From contig CM072343.1 of assembly GCA_036874045.1 (NCBI GenBank), positions 12,048,001 through 12,112,000 on the forward strand: a stretch of 64,000 bases of DNA, in the 5' to 3' direction. Each line of letters opens with the position of its first letter. The first letter of the stretch is position 1. A model generated the notes under the pieces. That model had not been told where the DNA came from, made no database searches, and saw nothing but the letters and a program-made list of their open reading frames with translations. The position numbers and the translations under genes are program-made. Source of the DNA: Cymodocea nodosa. Lineage: Eukaryota; Streptophyta; Magnoliopsida; Alismatales; Cymodoceaceae. Shown one piece after another: positions 10,745 to 22,071 of this stretch.

Positions 10745-10772
10745 TAATAAGTGTTTAAATAGGGTTTTAGGC
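10745..10772 (-). promoter_or_regulatory. Telobox and TATA-like box upstream of Sire A ORF2
   Basis: On the coding strand CTAAAACCCTATTTAAACAC, 80-100 bp before the ORF2 ATG: a telobox (AAACCCTA) overlapping a TATTTAAA box. The other two ORF2s in the window have the same two elements. Confidence 0.5.
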
Positions 10773-11184
10773 GAATAACTCAACGTGAAGAGAAGTCGGG
10801 TTTAGATACTAAATGAATATTGAATAAAGTTTATTCAATCAAGGTACCCGAAATATTCAAGTATAACTCGTTGAGTTAACTAACCTAATGAGTAAAACGT
10901 TGTCTAGAGGCAATTTTACACGTTACCTTATCTAACATAACGTCTAGTTAGTATACTTAAAACAATTTTCGGATGTTTCCAACTGAAACATTCCTAACAC
11001 ATCACAATATCTATACCTTAACATTTTCTTGAGAACATTGTAAACTATTCTAACATTCTTGTCCTTTGAATCTAAAATAGTTTGTTTGTCTTTGTAAATT
11101 ATTTCATCAAGCTTTTAAGAGGACATTAATTCAGATTAACCAAGATTTGTATTCTAAATTATATTAATCTGTTTTGGACATTGT
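10773..11184 (-). other. Spacer upstream of Sire A ORF2 promoter
   Basis: Noncoding. Contains LTR-like words (AACTCGTTGAGTTAACT near 10866, TTTTCGGATG near 10968) but no clear alignment to a whole LTR. Confidence 0.4.
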
Positions 11185-12060
11185 TAATCCTCCCCCTACA
11201 AATATACTTTATATATATATTCAATCAAAATACAAAATATACTTGTATAACAATAGATGTTAAGTATAACTATACTTTTAAATTTTCTTTTTAGAAACTT
11301 CTATTATTCTGACTTCATCAAAAATGATTTCCAGAATCAAGTCCTACTATATATGAATCAAAACACAACTTTTGAACTCAATATGATTAATTCAAGGACA
11401 ATAAAAGAATGTATTTCAAATAAACATTTTCAAAAGTACTAATGTTGATTCAATAACTTAGTAGTCATATTGGTAGAAACTATATTTGATTCAAAGATAT
11501 CTGTTATTAATGAAACAACTTTTTCTTTTCAAAACAGTAATTATTGATAATTTTCTTTAAAAGTTAGTTTGAAAAGCTTGAATCATACAAGAGTGTTCTA
11601 ATGTACCCGTGTAATGAGCTTTCAGTCAAATTTCCCAGATCTGATCAGGACCTTAGGTTGCCAGATTTAAAGAATCCTTATTCAGAACAACAATCCTTAC
11701 ATACTTATATGCTCAAGTACAAAAGGCTCGTGATCAAACTAATCAATAAACTCTCAAAGATTTTCACTTTGTAAGCACTTTTCATTTTAAGTGCAATATA
11801 TATGTATTCCATTAATGCAAATGCAATAAAACACAAATCTCATACAATTTTTACTTCTATGATTTTGCTGAACATATGAATCAGTTTCAATAAGCTTATA
11901 CTTTTGATTAACAGTTTAAGATGAGCTACATATAAATTATTCTACAAGTTTAATCAATTAAGTCAAATTTATGCATGATCATATGCATTGTCCTTGATTC
12001 AAAGAAAACAGTTAATCAAAATTTCAGAATTTCAAAAGTATTTAATGATTTTCATTTACA
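11185..12060 (-). repeat. 3' noncoding module shared with Athila, inside Sire A
   Basis: On the coding strand this stretch aligns with 54240-55214 of Athila G2. Easily checked landmarks are TTTGATCACGAGCCTT (here near 11732-11747), GATTCAAGCTTTTCAAA (near 11571-11586) and GAGATTTGTGTTTTATTGCA (near 11830). Both versions end in a G-run (GTAGGGGGAGGA here, TATGGGGGAAG there). It fills the space between copia pol and ORF2. Confidence 0.78.
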
Positions 12061-12261
12061 TTCCACTTAAAATCATAAAAACCATTAAAATTGATAAACT
12101 ACTTAAAATAAATAAGATACTACTATGATTTTACAATAAATATATAGTATCTTAAATAGCAGTTTAGATATTACTTTAGATATTTATGATAAGTATATAA
12201 TATCTATGAGGTGAACAACATCATCAATAATATTTATCTTTTTATGTGGAGTTTAAGCATT

Positions 12262-15200
12262 TTACACATCACATAGCCTACAAATACCCAAATTTAATCT
12301 AATGTTGCAGAATGTATTTTTGTCTAGAGGTTTTGTAAATATATCAGCTAATTGATTTTTACTAGACACAAATTCTAATTTAATTTTTCCTTTAATTACA
12401 TTATCTCTTAGAAAATGATGTCTAACCTCCATATGCTTTGCTCTAGAATGTAATACAGGATTTTTGGAAAGATTTATTGCAGAATTACTGTCACAATAAA
12501 TCTCAATTGTATCATAAGATAATCCAAAATCTTCTAAAGTTTGCCTTATCCACAAAATCTGAGTGCAACATAGTGCAGTAGCAACATATTCAACTTCTGT
12601 AATAGAAAGTACTACACAGTTTTGCCTTCTACTAAACCATGACACCAAATTATTTCCCAATAATTGACATGTGCCACTAGTACTTTTTCTATCAGATTTA
12701 GATCTTGCATAATCAGCATCAGTATATCTTATAAGATCTATTGAACTATCCTTAGAATAATACAGTCCGAAATTTTTAGTTCCTTGATTATATCTAAATA
12801 TTCTTTTAACTGCAATTGAGTGTGATTCTTTAGGATTAGATTGAAATCTAGCACAAACACACACAGAAAACATAATATCAGGTCTACTAGCAGTCAAATA
12901 AAGTAAAGAACCAATCATACTTCTGTATTTTCTTTGATCTATTGATTTTCCTATGTCATCAATATCTAACTTTAAAGAAGTACTCATAGGAGTTCCTCAA
13001 ATCCTTGTATCATTAAAATTAAATTTCTTAAGCATTTCATCTACATATTTTTCCTGATTCAAAAATATACCTTTATCCATTTGCTTAATTTGAAGTCCTA
13101 GAAAATATGAAAGTTCTCCTATCATACTCATTTCAAACTGATTAGTCATCTCTTCAGAGAATATTTTTATCAGCTTATCAGAAGTTGCTCCAAAGATTAT
13201 ATCATCCACGTATATTTGAACAACAATCTGATTTTTACCATCTCTCTTGATAAATAGAGCATGATCCACTTTTCCCATGATATAGCCTTTTTCTATTAAA
13301 AAAGTAGATAATCTTTCATACCATGATCTAGGTGCTTGCTTCAAACCATATAAGGCTTTCTTCAATTTATACACAAAGTCAGGATTTTTAATATCTTCAA
13401 ATCCAGGTGGTTGTTTTACATATACTTCTTCATTAATTAAACCATTTAGAAATGCACTCTTTACATCCATTTGAAATAATTTAAAATCCATATAACAAGC
13501 ATAGGCCAATAATATTCTAATACTTTCTAACCTAGCTACAAGAGCAAATGTTTCATCATAATCTAGTCCTTCTTCCTGTGTATACCCTTGTACAACTAAT
13601 CTAGCTTTGTTCCTTATAACTTGACCAGTTTCGTTAGTTTTGTTTCTAAAGATTTACTTTGTACCTATTATGGACTGATTTTCTGGTGGAGAGACTAATT
13701 CCCAAACATCATTTCTGATGAATTGATTTAGTTCTTCTTGCATTGCCACTATCCAATTTTCATCAGATAATGCTTCTTGTATATTCCTTGGTTCCACCAT
13801 AGAAACAAACATACACATACTATTTAAATTTACTGAAGCTCTAGTTTTAACTCCCTCATTGATATTACCAATGACTTGAGTAATGGGATGTGATGAAGAA
13901 TAACGCCAATTTCTCTGATTTTCCTCAATATTCTCATCAACATCTGAAAGTCCATCACATTCATCATTAGTTTGATCATTTAAGTTCATATTTTTGATTT
14001 TCTCAGATAAATCATCAATCTCTCTATTGATCTCTAACTCATTTGGAAAATTGATCATATCATCATTATCAGCTTTAGATTGAGATTCTCTAAGAGAATT
14101 TTCATTGAAGCTTACATGGAGGGTTTCTTCAATAGTCCTAGAAGTTTTGTTATATACTCTATAGGCTTTACTTCTAGCAGAGTAACCTACAAAAATTCCT
14201 TCATCCGATTTGGCTTGAAATTTATCCCTTTTATCCTTAGTATTAAGAATAAAACACTTGCAGCTAATGGTTTCATGTAGGTTATTTTTGGAACCCTATT
14301 AAACATAATTTCAAAAGGAGTTTTATTAACATGAGGTCTTAAATGACTTCTATTAATAACATAACAAGCTGTATTTACTGCTTCAGCCCAAAGATTTTGA
14401 GGTAACTTACGTTCATTCAACATAGTTCTGGCCATTTCTTGAAGTGATCTATTCTTCCTCTCAACAACACCATTTTGACATGGTGCTCTTGGAAAAGAAA
14501 ATCTTTGATCAATGCCATGCTCATTACAATAATTATCCATTTGATCATTATCAAATTTAGTACCATGATCACTCCTAAGTTTTTGAACAGAGACACTTTG
14601 TTCATTTTGAACAAGTTTGCAAAACATTTTAAACTTTTGAAAAACTTCTGTCTTAGATGCTAGAAAATATACCCAAGTATATCTAGAGAAGTCATCTACT
14701 AAAACAAATACATACCGTTTACCACCAAGACTCATGATTCTTGTTGGTCCAAATGGATCCATATGTATAAGTTCTAAGACTCTCTTGCTTGAAATATCAA
14801 TTTTGGATTTAAAAGAGTTTTTGTGAAGTTTACCTAACTCACATGCATCACACATAAAGTCATTTGAGTATTTAATCTTTGGTAAACCTCTCACTAAATG
14901 TTTTCTAGATAGTTTATGTAATAGTTTCATATTTATATGCCCAATCCTTCTATGCCACAGATATGCATCACTAGTTTTAGCTAGCAAATATGAATTTAAA
15001 TCAACTGCACCAGAAGGTAAAGATAAAATACATACAGAACATTTTCTTTTAGCAATAAACTTAATTTCGGCTGTATTTTTATCAATAATTTTGCATACAT
15101 TATCTTCAAACACTACATAATATCCATTTTCAGTTAGTTTTATAACACTCAGCAAATTAAATCCTAGGTTTTCTACATATAGTACATTCAAAATAACACA

Positions 15201-15371
15201 AGTCGGAGTTATTTGAACATTACTCATATCTATGATTTTATCTTTGCTTTTGTTTCCAAATGTTATACTTCCTTTCATGGTATTTGTAAAATTTTGTAGT
15301 AGACTTTTTTGTCTAGTCATGTGACTTGACACTCCACTATCCAAGATACATTTTGATGTTGTTTCCTCCTA
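12262..15371 (-). pseudogene. pol: Sire A pol: protease, integrase, reverse transcriptase, RNase H
   Basis: Domain order PR-INT-RT-RH is Ty1/copia. Protease has the LDSGVSSHMT active site. Integrase has the pre-integrase WHRRIGH plus CDACELGK zinc-binding pair and the D, D, E residues (HMDPFGP, SDHG, VERKNR). RT has QMDVKSAFLNG and the YVDDIIFG catalytic motif near 13200. RNase H ends with HSRAKHMEVRHHFLRD and DIFTKPLD. The frame is interrupted near 14187, at 13654 (a conserved Trp of GTKW is a stop) and near 13000 (TGA). Catalytic residues themselves are retained, so the damage is mostly stops and shifts. The stop is at 12262. Confidence 0.93.
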
Positions 15372-15380
15372 CAAAACAAA

Positions 15381-17613
15381 TTAAGAAAGACTTTTTCTTG
15401 GTACCCAATGTTGTTGAGGACCAAGTTCATTAAATGCATATTTCTTCTTTTTGTTTAAAAACAGTTTAACATTTTCATTTACATTCCTATTAGTTGTAAG
15501 TACTATTGATTTATCATTTGCATGATACTTACTTATAACATTATTGCTCTTATAATCATTCTTTTCGTTTTCAGATGTAGTATAACCAAGACCAAACCGA
15601 TTTTTATCAGATGTTAATTTATTTTGGTCATGCTCATACATTTCAGTAAGTTCATACCAAGATTTTTTACTAGCATTAACATTTTCAGTACATACAAAAT
15701 CTTTTTCTACACAAGAATTTTCAGTTTTATCACATGCAGAATGAGTGATTAGTCTAACACTAGTGTTTTGAATTACATGCTCAAGTTTCTGAATTTTCAG
15801 TTTACTACAATTGTTTGAAATTTTAGAAACATTAGAAACTGAATTTCCAGAACAAGAAACAAGATTTCTAGAAACATTAATAGTCACATTGATTTATATT
15901 ATTACTACATGATTCATCCCTTGAAGTACCTACTTCTACATATTTATTACCTTGTTTCATGATAAAAGGAATTTTAGTCTTAGATTTACTTGAACTACAA
16001 CTAATAAATCCTTTATTGGCTTGAGATTCAGGATATTCAGGATAATCAAATCCTAAGCCAAATTTATATAACACCACAAGGGTACTAGTTAGTTTGTCTA
16101 ACTTAGTTTGACTTAAATTCCATCTCTCAATGGTAGAATTTAAATCTAGCTCTCTTAGTTTTAATTTATCAATCTCTAATTCAAGTTCATTTATATTTTT
16201 TCTCAAGATTTCATTTTCAAATTCTATCTTTAATTTTTCAGCATTTGTATTCTGTATTTGTTCATACAAGACACATTCATTAAATCTGAATTTATGAAAA
16301 TCTCTAGCATGATTTTCATTATCACCTTTAAACTTTTCTAAAGTAGTAGACAGGAAACAATTTTCTTGTTCCACAACGGATAAAGAGTTTCTAATATTCT
16401 TATTTTCCAGTTTACAAACTTTAAGTTTTTGTAATAATGCATGATAAGCACATAATAATTCATCAAAGTTAAAATTTGAATGACTTTCAGGATCAGATAT
16501 TACCTCAGACTCATCTGCCATGAAACACACATGAACAACGTCTTCTAACTCTTGTTCTCCTTTTGAATGTGAAGATTTTGATGATGATTCCATAGATTCA
16601 AACTCTTCAAACATGTCATCCCAAGTGACCTTCAAAGCCTTTTTCTTGTAAAACTTTTTCTGAGTTTTCTAAGGCGTATTCTTCTAATTTGTCCTACTTT
16701 GCTTTTCATTTTTCCTTATAGGACAATTTGGAGAAAGATGTCCAGGTTTCTTACAATTGTAACATACATACTTTTTGGATGAAGAATTCTTGTCATTTAA
16801 TGATTTTGACATTGAGGGTTTGTCATTTTTGTTCCTTTGTTGTTTCCTAGCTTTCCATGCTTTCTTGAATTTCCTAGTTAGTAAAATCAAATCCTCATCA
16901 GAATCAGTAGATATATCAGAATTTGAATTAATTTTGAAGGCTATTTCTTTCTTCATTTTTGGTTTGTTGTGACTCAGTAGTTCATTTAATTGAACTTCAT
17001 AAGCTGTTAAGTTTCCTATAAGTTCATTCATAGTATAAACATTTAAATCTCGTGATTCCTCAATTGATGTTACTTTTTTAGACCATTTAGAACTTAGGGA
17101 TCTAAGAATTTTCCTCACCAAATCCTTTTGTTCAAAATTCTTTCCTAAGCATTTTAAAGAGTTTATGATATCAAGAAATCTAGAAAACATCTCAGAAATA
17201 CTTTCGTCTTCATGCATCTTAAAGAGTTCATACTTATGAATTAACATGTTTATTTTAGTCTCTTTAACTTGAGAAGTACCTTCATGTGAAACTTCTGTTG
17301 TATGCCACACCTCATAAGTAGATTTATATGCCAACACTTTACTGAAATGTTCATAACTCAATGCACAAAATAAAATATTTAAGCCCTTAGCATTCAGAGT
17401 TTCATTTTCTTTTTTAGTAATTGTCCAAGTATTATAAGGGGTAGATAATGGAGTATATGGTTTAGAAATCATGAACCACAACTTATGATCTATACTTTGA
17501 AGAAAAACAGTCATCCTATATTTTCAATATTCAAAATGAATTCCATCAAATAAAGGAGTACGATTAAGATTTTGGCCTTCATATAAAGAAAAATTACCAT
17601 TTCTAGTAGCCAT
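15381..17613 (-). pseudogene. gag: Sire A gag with CCHC knuckle and long coiled coil
   Basis: Start ATG at 17613 (MATRNGNFSLYEGQ). The N-terminal half is a copia-type gag domain (UBN2-like: NTWTITKKE, LNILFCALSYEHFSKV, then ESISEMFSRFLDIINSLK), followed by the zinc knuckle CYNCKKPGHLSPNC near 16755. The C-terminal half is a long heptad-rich coiled coil typical of Sirevirus gag, ending NELGPQQHWVPRKSLS and TAA at 15381. A Trp-to-TGA stop near residue 30, a stop near 16682 and one near 15888 disable it. Gag and pol are separated by a stop plus a short in-frame gap, so they were expressed by readthrough or another recoding, or the stop is a mutation. Confidence 0.9.
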
Positions 17614-17795
17614 CTTACCTTAGATTTTTCAACCTATTTGATTTTAAACAGTCTAAAAACATTAAAACAACTTGAGCCTTAAATCAAGAAAGTTAAACGT
17701 ATGCTCAGATATTAATGTCTGTTTAAAAACAAGGAAGGCAGAATAAGCAATGATATTAAATAAGTTGGTATCGATTTTATATCAAAAATTATTAA

Positions 17796-17811
17796 CCTGG
17801 CTCTGATACCA
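17796..17811 (-). promoter_or_regulatory. Sire A primer binding site (initiator tRNA-Met)
   Basis: Coding strand TGGTATCAGAGCCAGG, two bases from the 5' LTR end; this is the usual plant copia PBS. Confidence 0.95.
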
Positions 17812-17813
17812 CT

Positions 17814-19455
17814 TGTAGGATCATATGGCTACACAATAGAAGGGTGAATTGTGTTTTTCAATATTTTCGAATATAATTGAAACTTTAAAACTCAAAAACA
17901 AGTCGAGACACTATTTTCATAAAATCATTTTTATTCAAGGTTTCAATTACAATATACAATTCAATTCTCCTTAGAAATTGTAGATGCAATTATATCTCGA
18001 TATCATGTATCATCTAAATAATTTCATAACTACAAACAGAGAAAACTAATTTGCGGAATTTAAAACATTTCTCCCTGTTTGAGATCTTTCTTCTTCTTTT
18101 TCTTTTTCTTCTTCAGCAATTCTTCAATGACGAATATCTAGTCTTTCTCTACTTCACCGAATTTGCTTTCTTCTGATACTTTAAATCTTTAGTGACATAA
18201 ATCTTACCTTTTTATTCTTCACTGAACTTTCTTCCACCTGATACTTCAAATCTTTAGTGACATATATCTTACCTTTTATTCTTCACTGAACTTTCTTCCA
18301 CTTGAGAGATTTTCCCCGATGAAGTGTTTTTGATCCTTGAAAAAATTTTTCTTTTGGTGTGTAGGGATAGTTTGATCCCTCAAAAAGATTTTTTGTTTGA
18401 TGTGTAGGGATAGCTTGATCAACAAGAATTCTATGCCTTTTATATTGTATCTTCATTTCATGCATATACTCCATGTTTAATAACTACCAATTTTCCACTT
18501 ATTCACATCTTTTCTTTTTCCTTTATTGAAATACACACGTTCTCACCCACATTTACATTTCAAATTTTCTTTAATCATCAATCCTAGATCTCTGAAAAAT
18601 TTCCTGCAAAATAAACTTTCTCGTCCAAAATTTTTCATCAAGTATAATAAGAAGTCGTTACTTTAATGTTAACTAAACGAGTAACACAAGTATATATATA
18701 ACTTAACGAGTTTCTCATGTGCCAATTCACGTGATAAGTGTTGTAGCTAACTCAATGAACTAACTCCATTGTGCTATGGATAACTCAACGAACTATCTCC
18801 GTTGTGTTACGATAACTTAACGAACTAGTAATATACAAATGTTTTTATAATAAGAATTTTACCATGTGCAAAAAATAACAACTTAAGTTTATAACACTAA
18901 CCTAACGCGTTGCCTTAGTGTTCAATATAGCAACTCAACGTGTTTAGTTATGTTAACTTAACGAGTTAAACATGTGTATCTCACGTGATACAATATAACA
19001 TTTGTAACTTATAATTTCACCACGTGTATAACACTAACTTAACGAGTTCATCTCTTCTTTTACTCACTAACTTAACGAGTTCTCACGTGACCTATTTTAA
19101 CCTTTAAGCCTTTAACTTAACGAGTTCTCACGTGATCTCCATACAACTAAAACTCTAACTTAACGAGTTTTCCAAACGTGCACTGTACATGATACAGAAA
19201 ATATAACTTTAAAACAAATCATGCTTTTCAATAAAAACACATGTTAACTTAACGTTTAGTTAAATGAGAAATTAATGCAATGAAACGACTAGTTATTAAC
19301 TTAGTATAATTTCAGATCCAATACAGACAAGTATTTATATCAGTAAGCTTTTTCTATATTAATTAATGATTTTAATTTCCTTTCACAAGCAATAGTAATT
19401 GAGCAAATATGATTATTTTCATTCAGCACACATCATCAAAACAAAATACTCAACA
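17814..19455 (-). repeat. Sire A 5' LTR
   Basis: Same ends and internal layout as the 3' LTR at 6270. The 42-bp doublet is at 18332 and 18374, and the U3 cassette shared with Athila is near 18895-19055. Confidence 0.93.
18437..18444 (-). promoter_or_regulatory. TATA box of Sire A 5' LTR
   Basis: Coding strand TATAAAAG preceded by AT-rich sequence. It would start transcription roughly 30 bp further into the LTR. Confidence 0.6.
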
Positions 19456-19460
19456 GTTCT

Positions 19461-21328
19461 ATATTATGGCATTGTCGTTGGTAGACATTCTTAATCAAAA
19501 TGTTAGCTATCATGTGTGCTTTACCATTTAATTGCTTTAGTCTATTTAATAATGGCACACCAGGATTGATAGCTAAACAATCCTTTATGGTCTATTCTGT
19601 CCACTCGACTATAGTTGTGTTTTCCAGAATTTCTTGCCCTTGATTTTTCAATCCTAAAATGTTGTGGAGAAGCTCTGGTGTTATCTGTACATCAGCTTCC
19701 TCCACGTTGGAAATTAATCCTCTTTCTCCTTCTCTTAAGTTTGCATAAAAGCAAGGCACTAGATTTTCATATACTGCATGCCCTCTTTCTTGAGAAATAA
19801 ACTACAGTAGACCTCAGAACTCAAATAAATCTTTAATTTCTTGCATTTCGTCCCAATTTACTAGTCTACTATAAATGATATCACAACCCCTTATCTCTTG
19901 GTATTTATTGTAAGCTTCCTAACTCCAAAAGTATACTTCATTTAAAACTATTGTTTCAATCGGGTCAGGAATGTGAATTTGTTGCTCTAGAGGGGTTTGT
20001 TCTTGAACTTCCTCTTCCATAAGCTGAACTTGAACTGACTGAAAATGCTCCGTAGATTCTTGCATTTTTACTTCTACTTTTGTCTGTGGTGGTGAGTTGG
20101 CAGAACTCTCCACTCTGTCTTGAATACTGTCCAAAATTTGTTGAAGAGTTCTTTGCTCTTCAATGGAATCTGTCGAGTCATCTCTTTCCATATGTAATTG
20201 TTTAACTTCTTGTTCATTTTCTTCTTTTTCTTCTTCCTCCTGACTACCAATTTGCAATGTCACTGTTCTTTCTGATTCTGTGGCAGATTGGGATGGAGTT
20301 ACGGGCAAGTCAACTTATACCCTAACTTCTGTTTCTTCTGCTTGTATAGGCTGCAGACTAGTTTCAACTTGTTTTTCTTCTTCTCTTTGCTCTTAATGCT
20401 GCTGCTCCTACTCCTCTTCAGAATCGGATAACAGGTTTACAAAAATCAACTCTACAAGCCCTACTAATCTTGGTATTTTAGATTTAATCTCCTCTTGATA
20501 TTCAGGCACTATCTCTTTTCCTTTCCTTCTTTTGATTAATTGTGCTTGGTTTTCCTCTTCTTCTTCTAAGATTAAATCTACAAAAATGGGCTTTGTAGGC
20601 CTTTGAGCCACAAGTATTGGCTCTTCTTGTTTAACTTTTTCATAATTACTGGTCTCGAAGGACTAGCTTCATCTCCTTTTGTAGTAGATCTAGCAACAGC
20701 TTCTTGATGCTGTTCCACTTTGATTTTATATTGGGCTTTCAACTTTTCTACAGCCCTCTTTTTGCACCGTGCATCAAACACCAGATGTGCTATAGCTACT
20801 GCCAATTCTTCTAGTTCTCCTTGGTCTTTTCCTATTTGAACCAGTTCTTGAAATTCTCCTCTTTCTTCCTTAGTAGAAGGCCCCACAATTGCTGCTTGTT
20901 CCAACGACCTTGGTGGTGGAACTGAAGGTCCTGGCTGCTATTCCTTAGGAACAAGTCTTTCAGCAGTCGATTCCTCTTGTTCCTCTATTGCCTTCCTTTG
21001 TTGCTCCCGCCTAATTTCTCCCCTTGCACAACCAACAATGTGCCTTTTGAACCATAGTCGAGACTTCATTGTTTGGCCTAATTCTTCTTTCTCTATTTAC
21101 AGTAATTTCCGTAGCAACCTTGATTCTAGTTTCCATTATCTGAGGATTTTGTATACCCAAATCTACTAACTCTTTCCTCCAATAGAAAAGGTTAGATTCT
21201 ACCTTTTGTAGCTCTTTTTCCCTTGTCGTATTCCTGATTTTCTACCTCGTGTGCCATTCCTCTGATTCTTTAAGAAATTCTGATGTGTCAACTGCATTTT
21301 CCTAGAACTTGGGTGTCATCTTCCTCAT
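19461..21328 (-). pseudogene. Athila G1 ORF2, N-terminal part (putative plant-transposon-protein domain)
   Basis: Starts at ATG 21328 (MRKMTPKF, then a stop) and continues, broken by several stops, to the Sire A insertion at 19460; the C-terminus resumes at 6264. The N-terminal third is charged and helical (VQIGKDQGELEELAVAIAH), with a basic LIKRRKGKEIV patch that could be a nuclear localisation signal. A glutamate/glutamine-rich acidic middle follows. The C-terminal part has KDLFEF-GLL, FYANLREGERG and ITPELLHNILGLKNQG, matching the equivalent domain in Sire A and Sire B ORF2. It lies 3' of integrase, the position of env-like ORFs in Athila, but shows no membrane segments. The start is placed by the matching ATG at 48910 in G2. 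Confidence 0.7.
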
Positions 21329-21403
21329 CGTGGAATTACACAACGGAACGGAATCGCTCTGATCTCTACTGTTCTAAGTTCTAAATGATTCTGTGGATAA
21401 TGC

Positions 21404-21433
21404 CCCCAAACCCTAGGTTTAGTATAAATAAGC
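21404..21433 (-). promoter_or_regulatory. TATA-like box and telobox-type palindrome upstream of Athila ORF2
   Basis: Coding strand TTATTTATAC about 100 bp before the ATG, followed by AAACCTAGGGTTT (a telobox, AAACCCTA, in reverse). G2 keeps TTATTTATAC at 48802-48811, the same distance from its ATG. Confidence 0.5.
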
Positions 21434-21604
21434 CCTATGTTTAGGTGGGTAATCGAGTCACTTTCCACGCAAAACTCTCGCTCTCTCATCCATCGAATTA
21501 CGGTTAACTCCACAGACTAACCACGGACTTAGTCCATGGACTTAACTACAGTACTCTATTGAGTTAGAGTTAACTCAACGGGGTAAGTTCGTTAACTTAT
21601 CCTA

Positions 21605-21631
21605 CACTCAACAGAGTAAGTTCGTTGAGTT
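21605..21631. repeat. 27-bp boundary palindrome upstream of ORF2
   Basis: Arms CACTCAACAGAGT and AGTTCGTTGAGTT around one central A. Several further CGTTGAGTTA / GACTTAGTCC half-sites lie at 21500-21600. Confidence 0.65.
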
Positions 21632-21689
21632 ACGTGTAACTTAACAGACTTCTCTTAAAGTTATATCTAATAAAAATGCATATAATAAT

Positions 21690-22010
21690 AATTTTTACTT
21701 CGGTCAAGACCGAAGAATTTCCAATCTAGCCGAACCTACTTTTTCAACAGTTTAAAATTTTTTGATCAAACCGTTATATTCCTCAGTTGAACCTAAATTA
21801 CATATTTTTCTTTCTTTTTCTTTCGATTGAACTAATACTATACTTCGGTAACACCGACATTAAACTAAATCTAATATAAATATCTTTTTATATTTTTTTG
21901 CATTTCAGTCAGACTGATGCATCCTGTCAGTTAAATCGCAACAATTTTTTCTTTTTTTAAAATATATTTCAATAAAACCGATAATCCTTTTGATTTAACC
22001 GTGATTATAT
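21690..22010. repeat. Array of short degenerate inverted repeats between INT and ORF2
   Basis: Successive self-complementary words: CTTCGGTCAAGACCGAAG (21698-21715), CTTCGGTAACACCGA (near 21843), TTCAGTCAGACTGA (near 21904), with CCGTTATA, AACCGATAAT and AACCGTGATT half-sites between them. The stretch is otherwise AT-rich and noncoding. Confidence 0.55.
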
Positions 22011-22071
22011 TTAAATAAAATTTTTTTGTTTTTGTTTTTTATTTTTTTTTTGTACCTTAGAAAATTTCTTA

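Larger units (their letters stand above)
6270..19455 (-). mobile_element. Sire A: complete Sirevirus-type Ty1/copia element
   Basis: Full-length element of about 13.2 kb on the minus strand with two LTRs in direct orientation, a PBS matching initiator tRNA-Met, gag, PR-INT-RT-RH in copia order, an extra ORF2 and a PPT. A perfect five-base duplication GTTCT flanks it (6265-6269 and 19456-19460). Long coiled-coil gag, repeated GGGGGAG tracts upstream of the 3' LTR and an extra 3' ORF are Sirevirus traits. Over the first ~200 bases the two LTRs differ at roughly one base in 15, so the insertion is not recent. It sits inside ORF2 of Athila G1. Confidence 0.95.

Noticed and set aside
14417..14663. 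Short ORFs on both strands in Sire A integrase
   Set aside because: Shadows of the integrase frame that covers the same bases.
17790..17815. tRNA gene fragment (TGGTATCAGAGC)
   Set aside because: Only the primer-binding match next to an LTR, without cloverleaf sequence.
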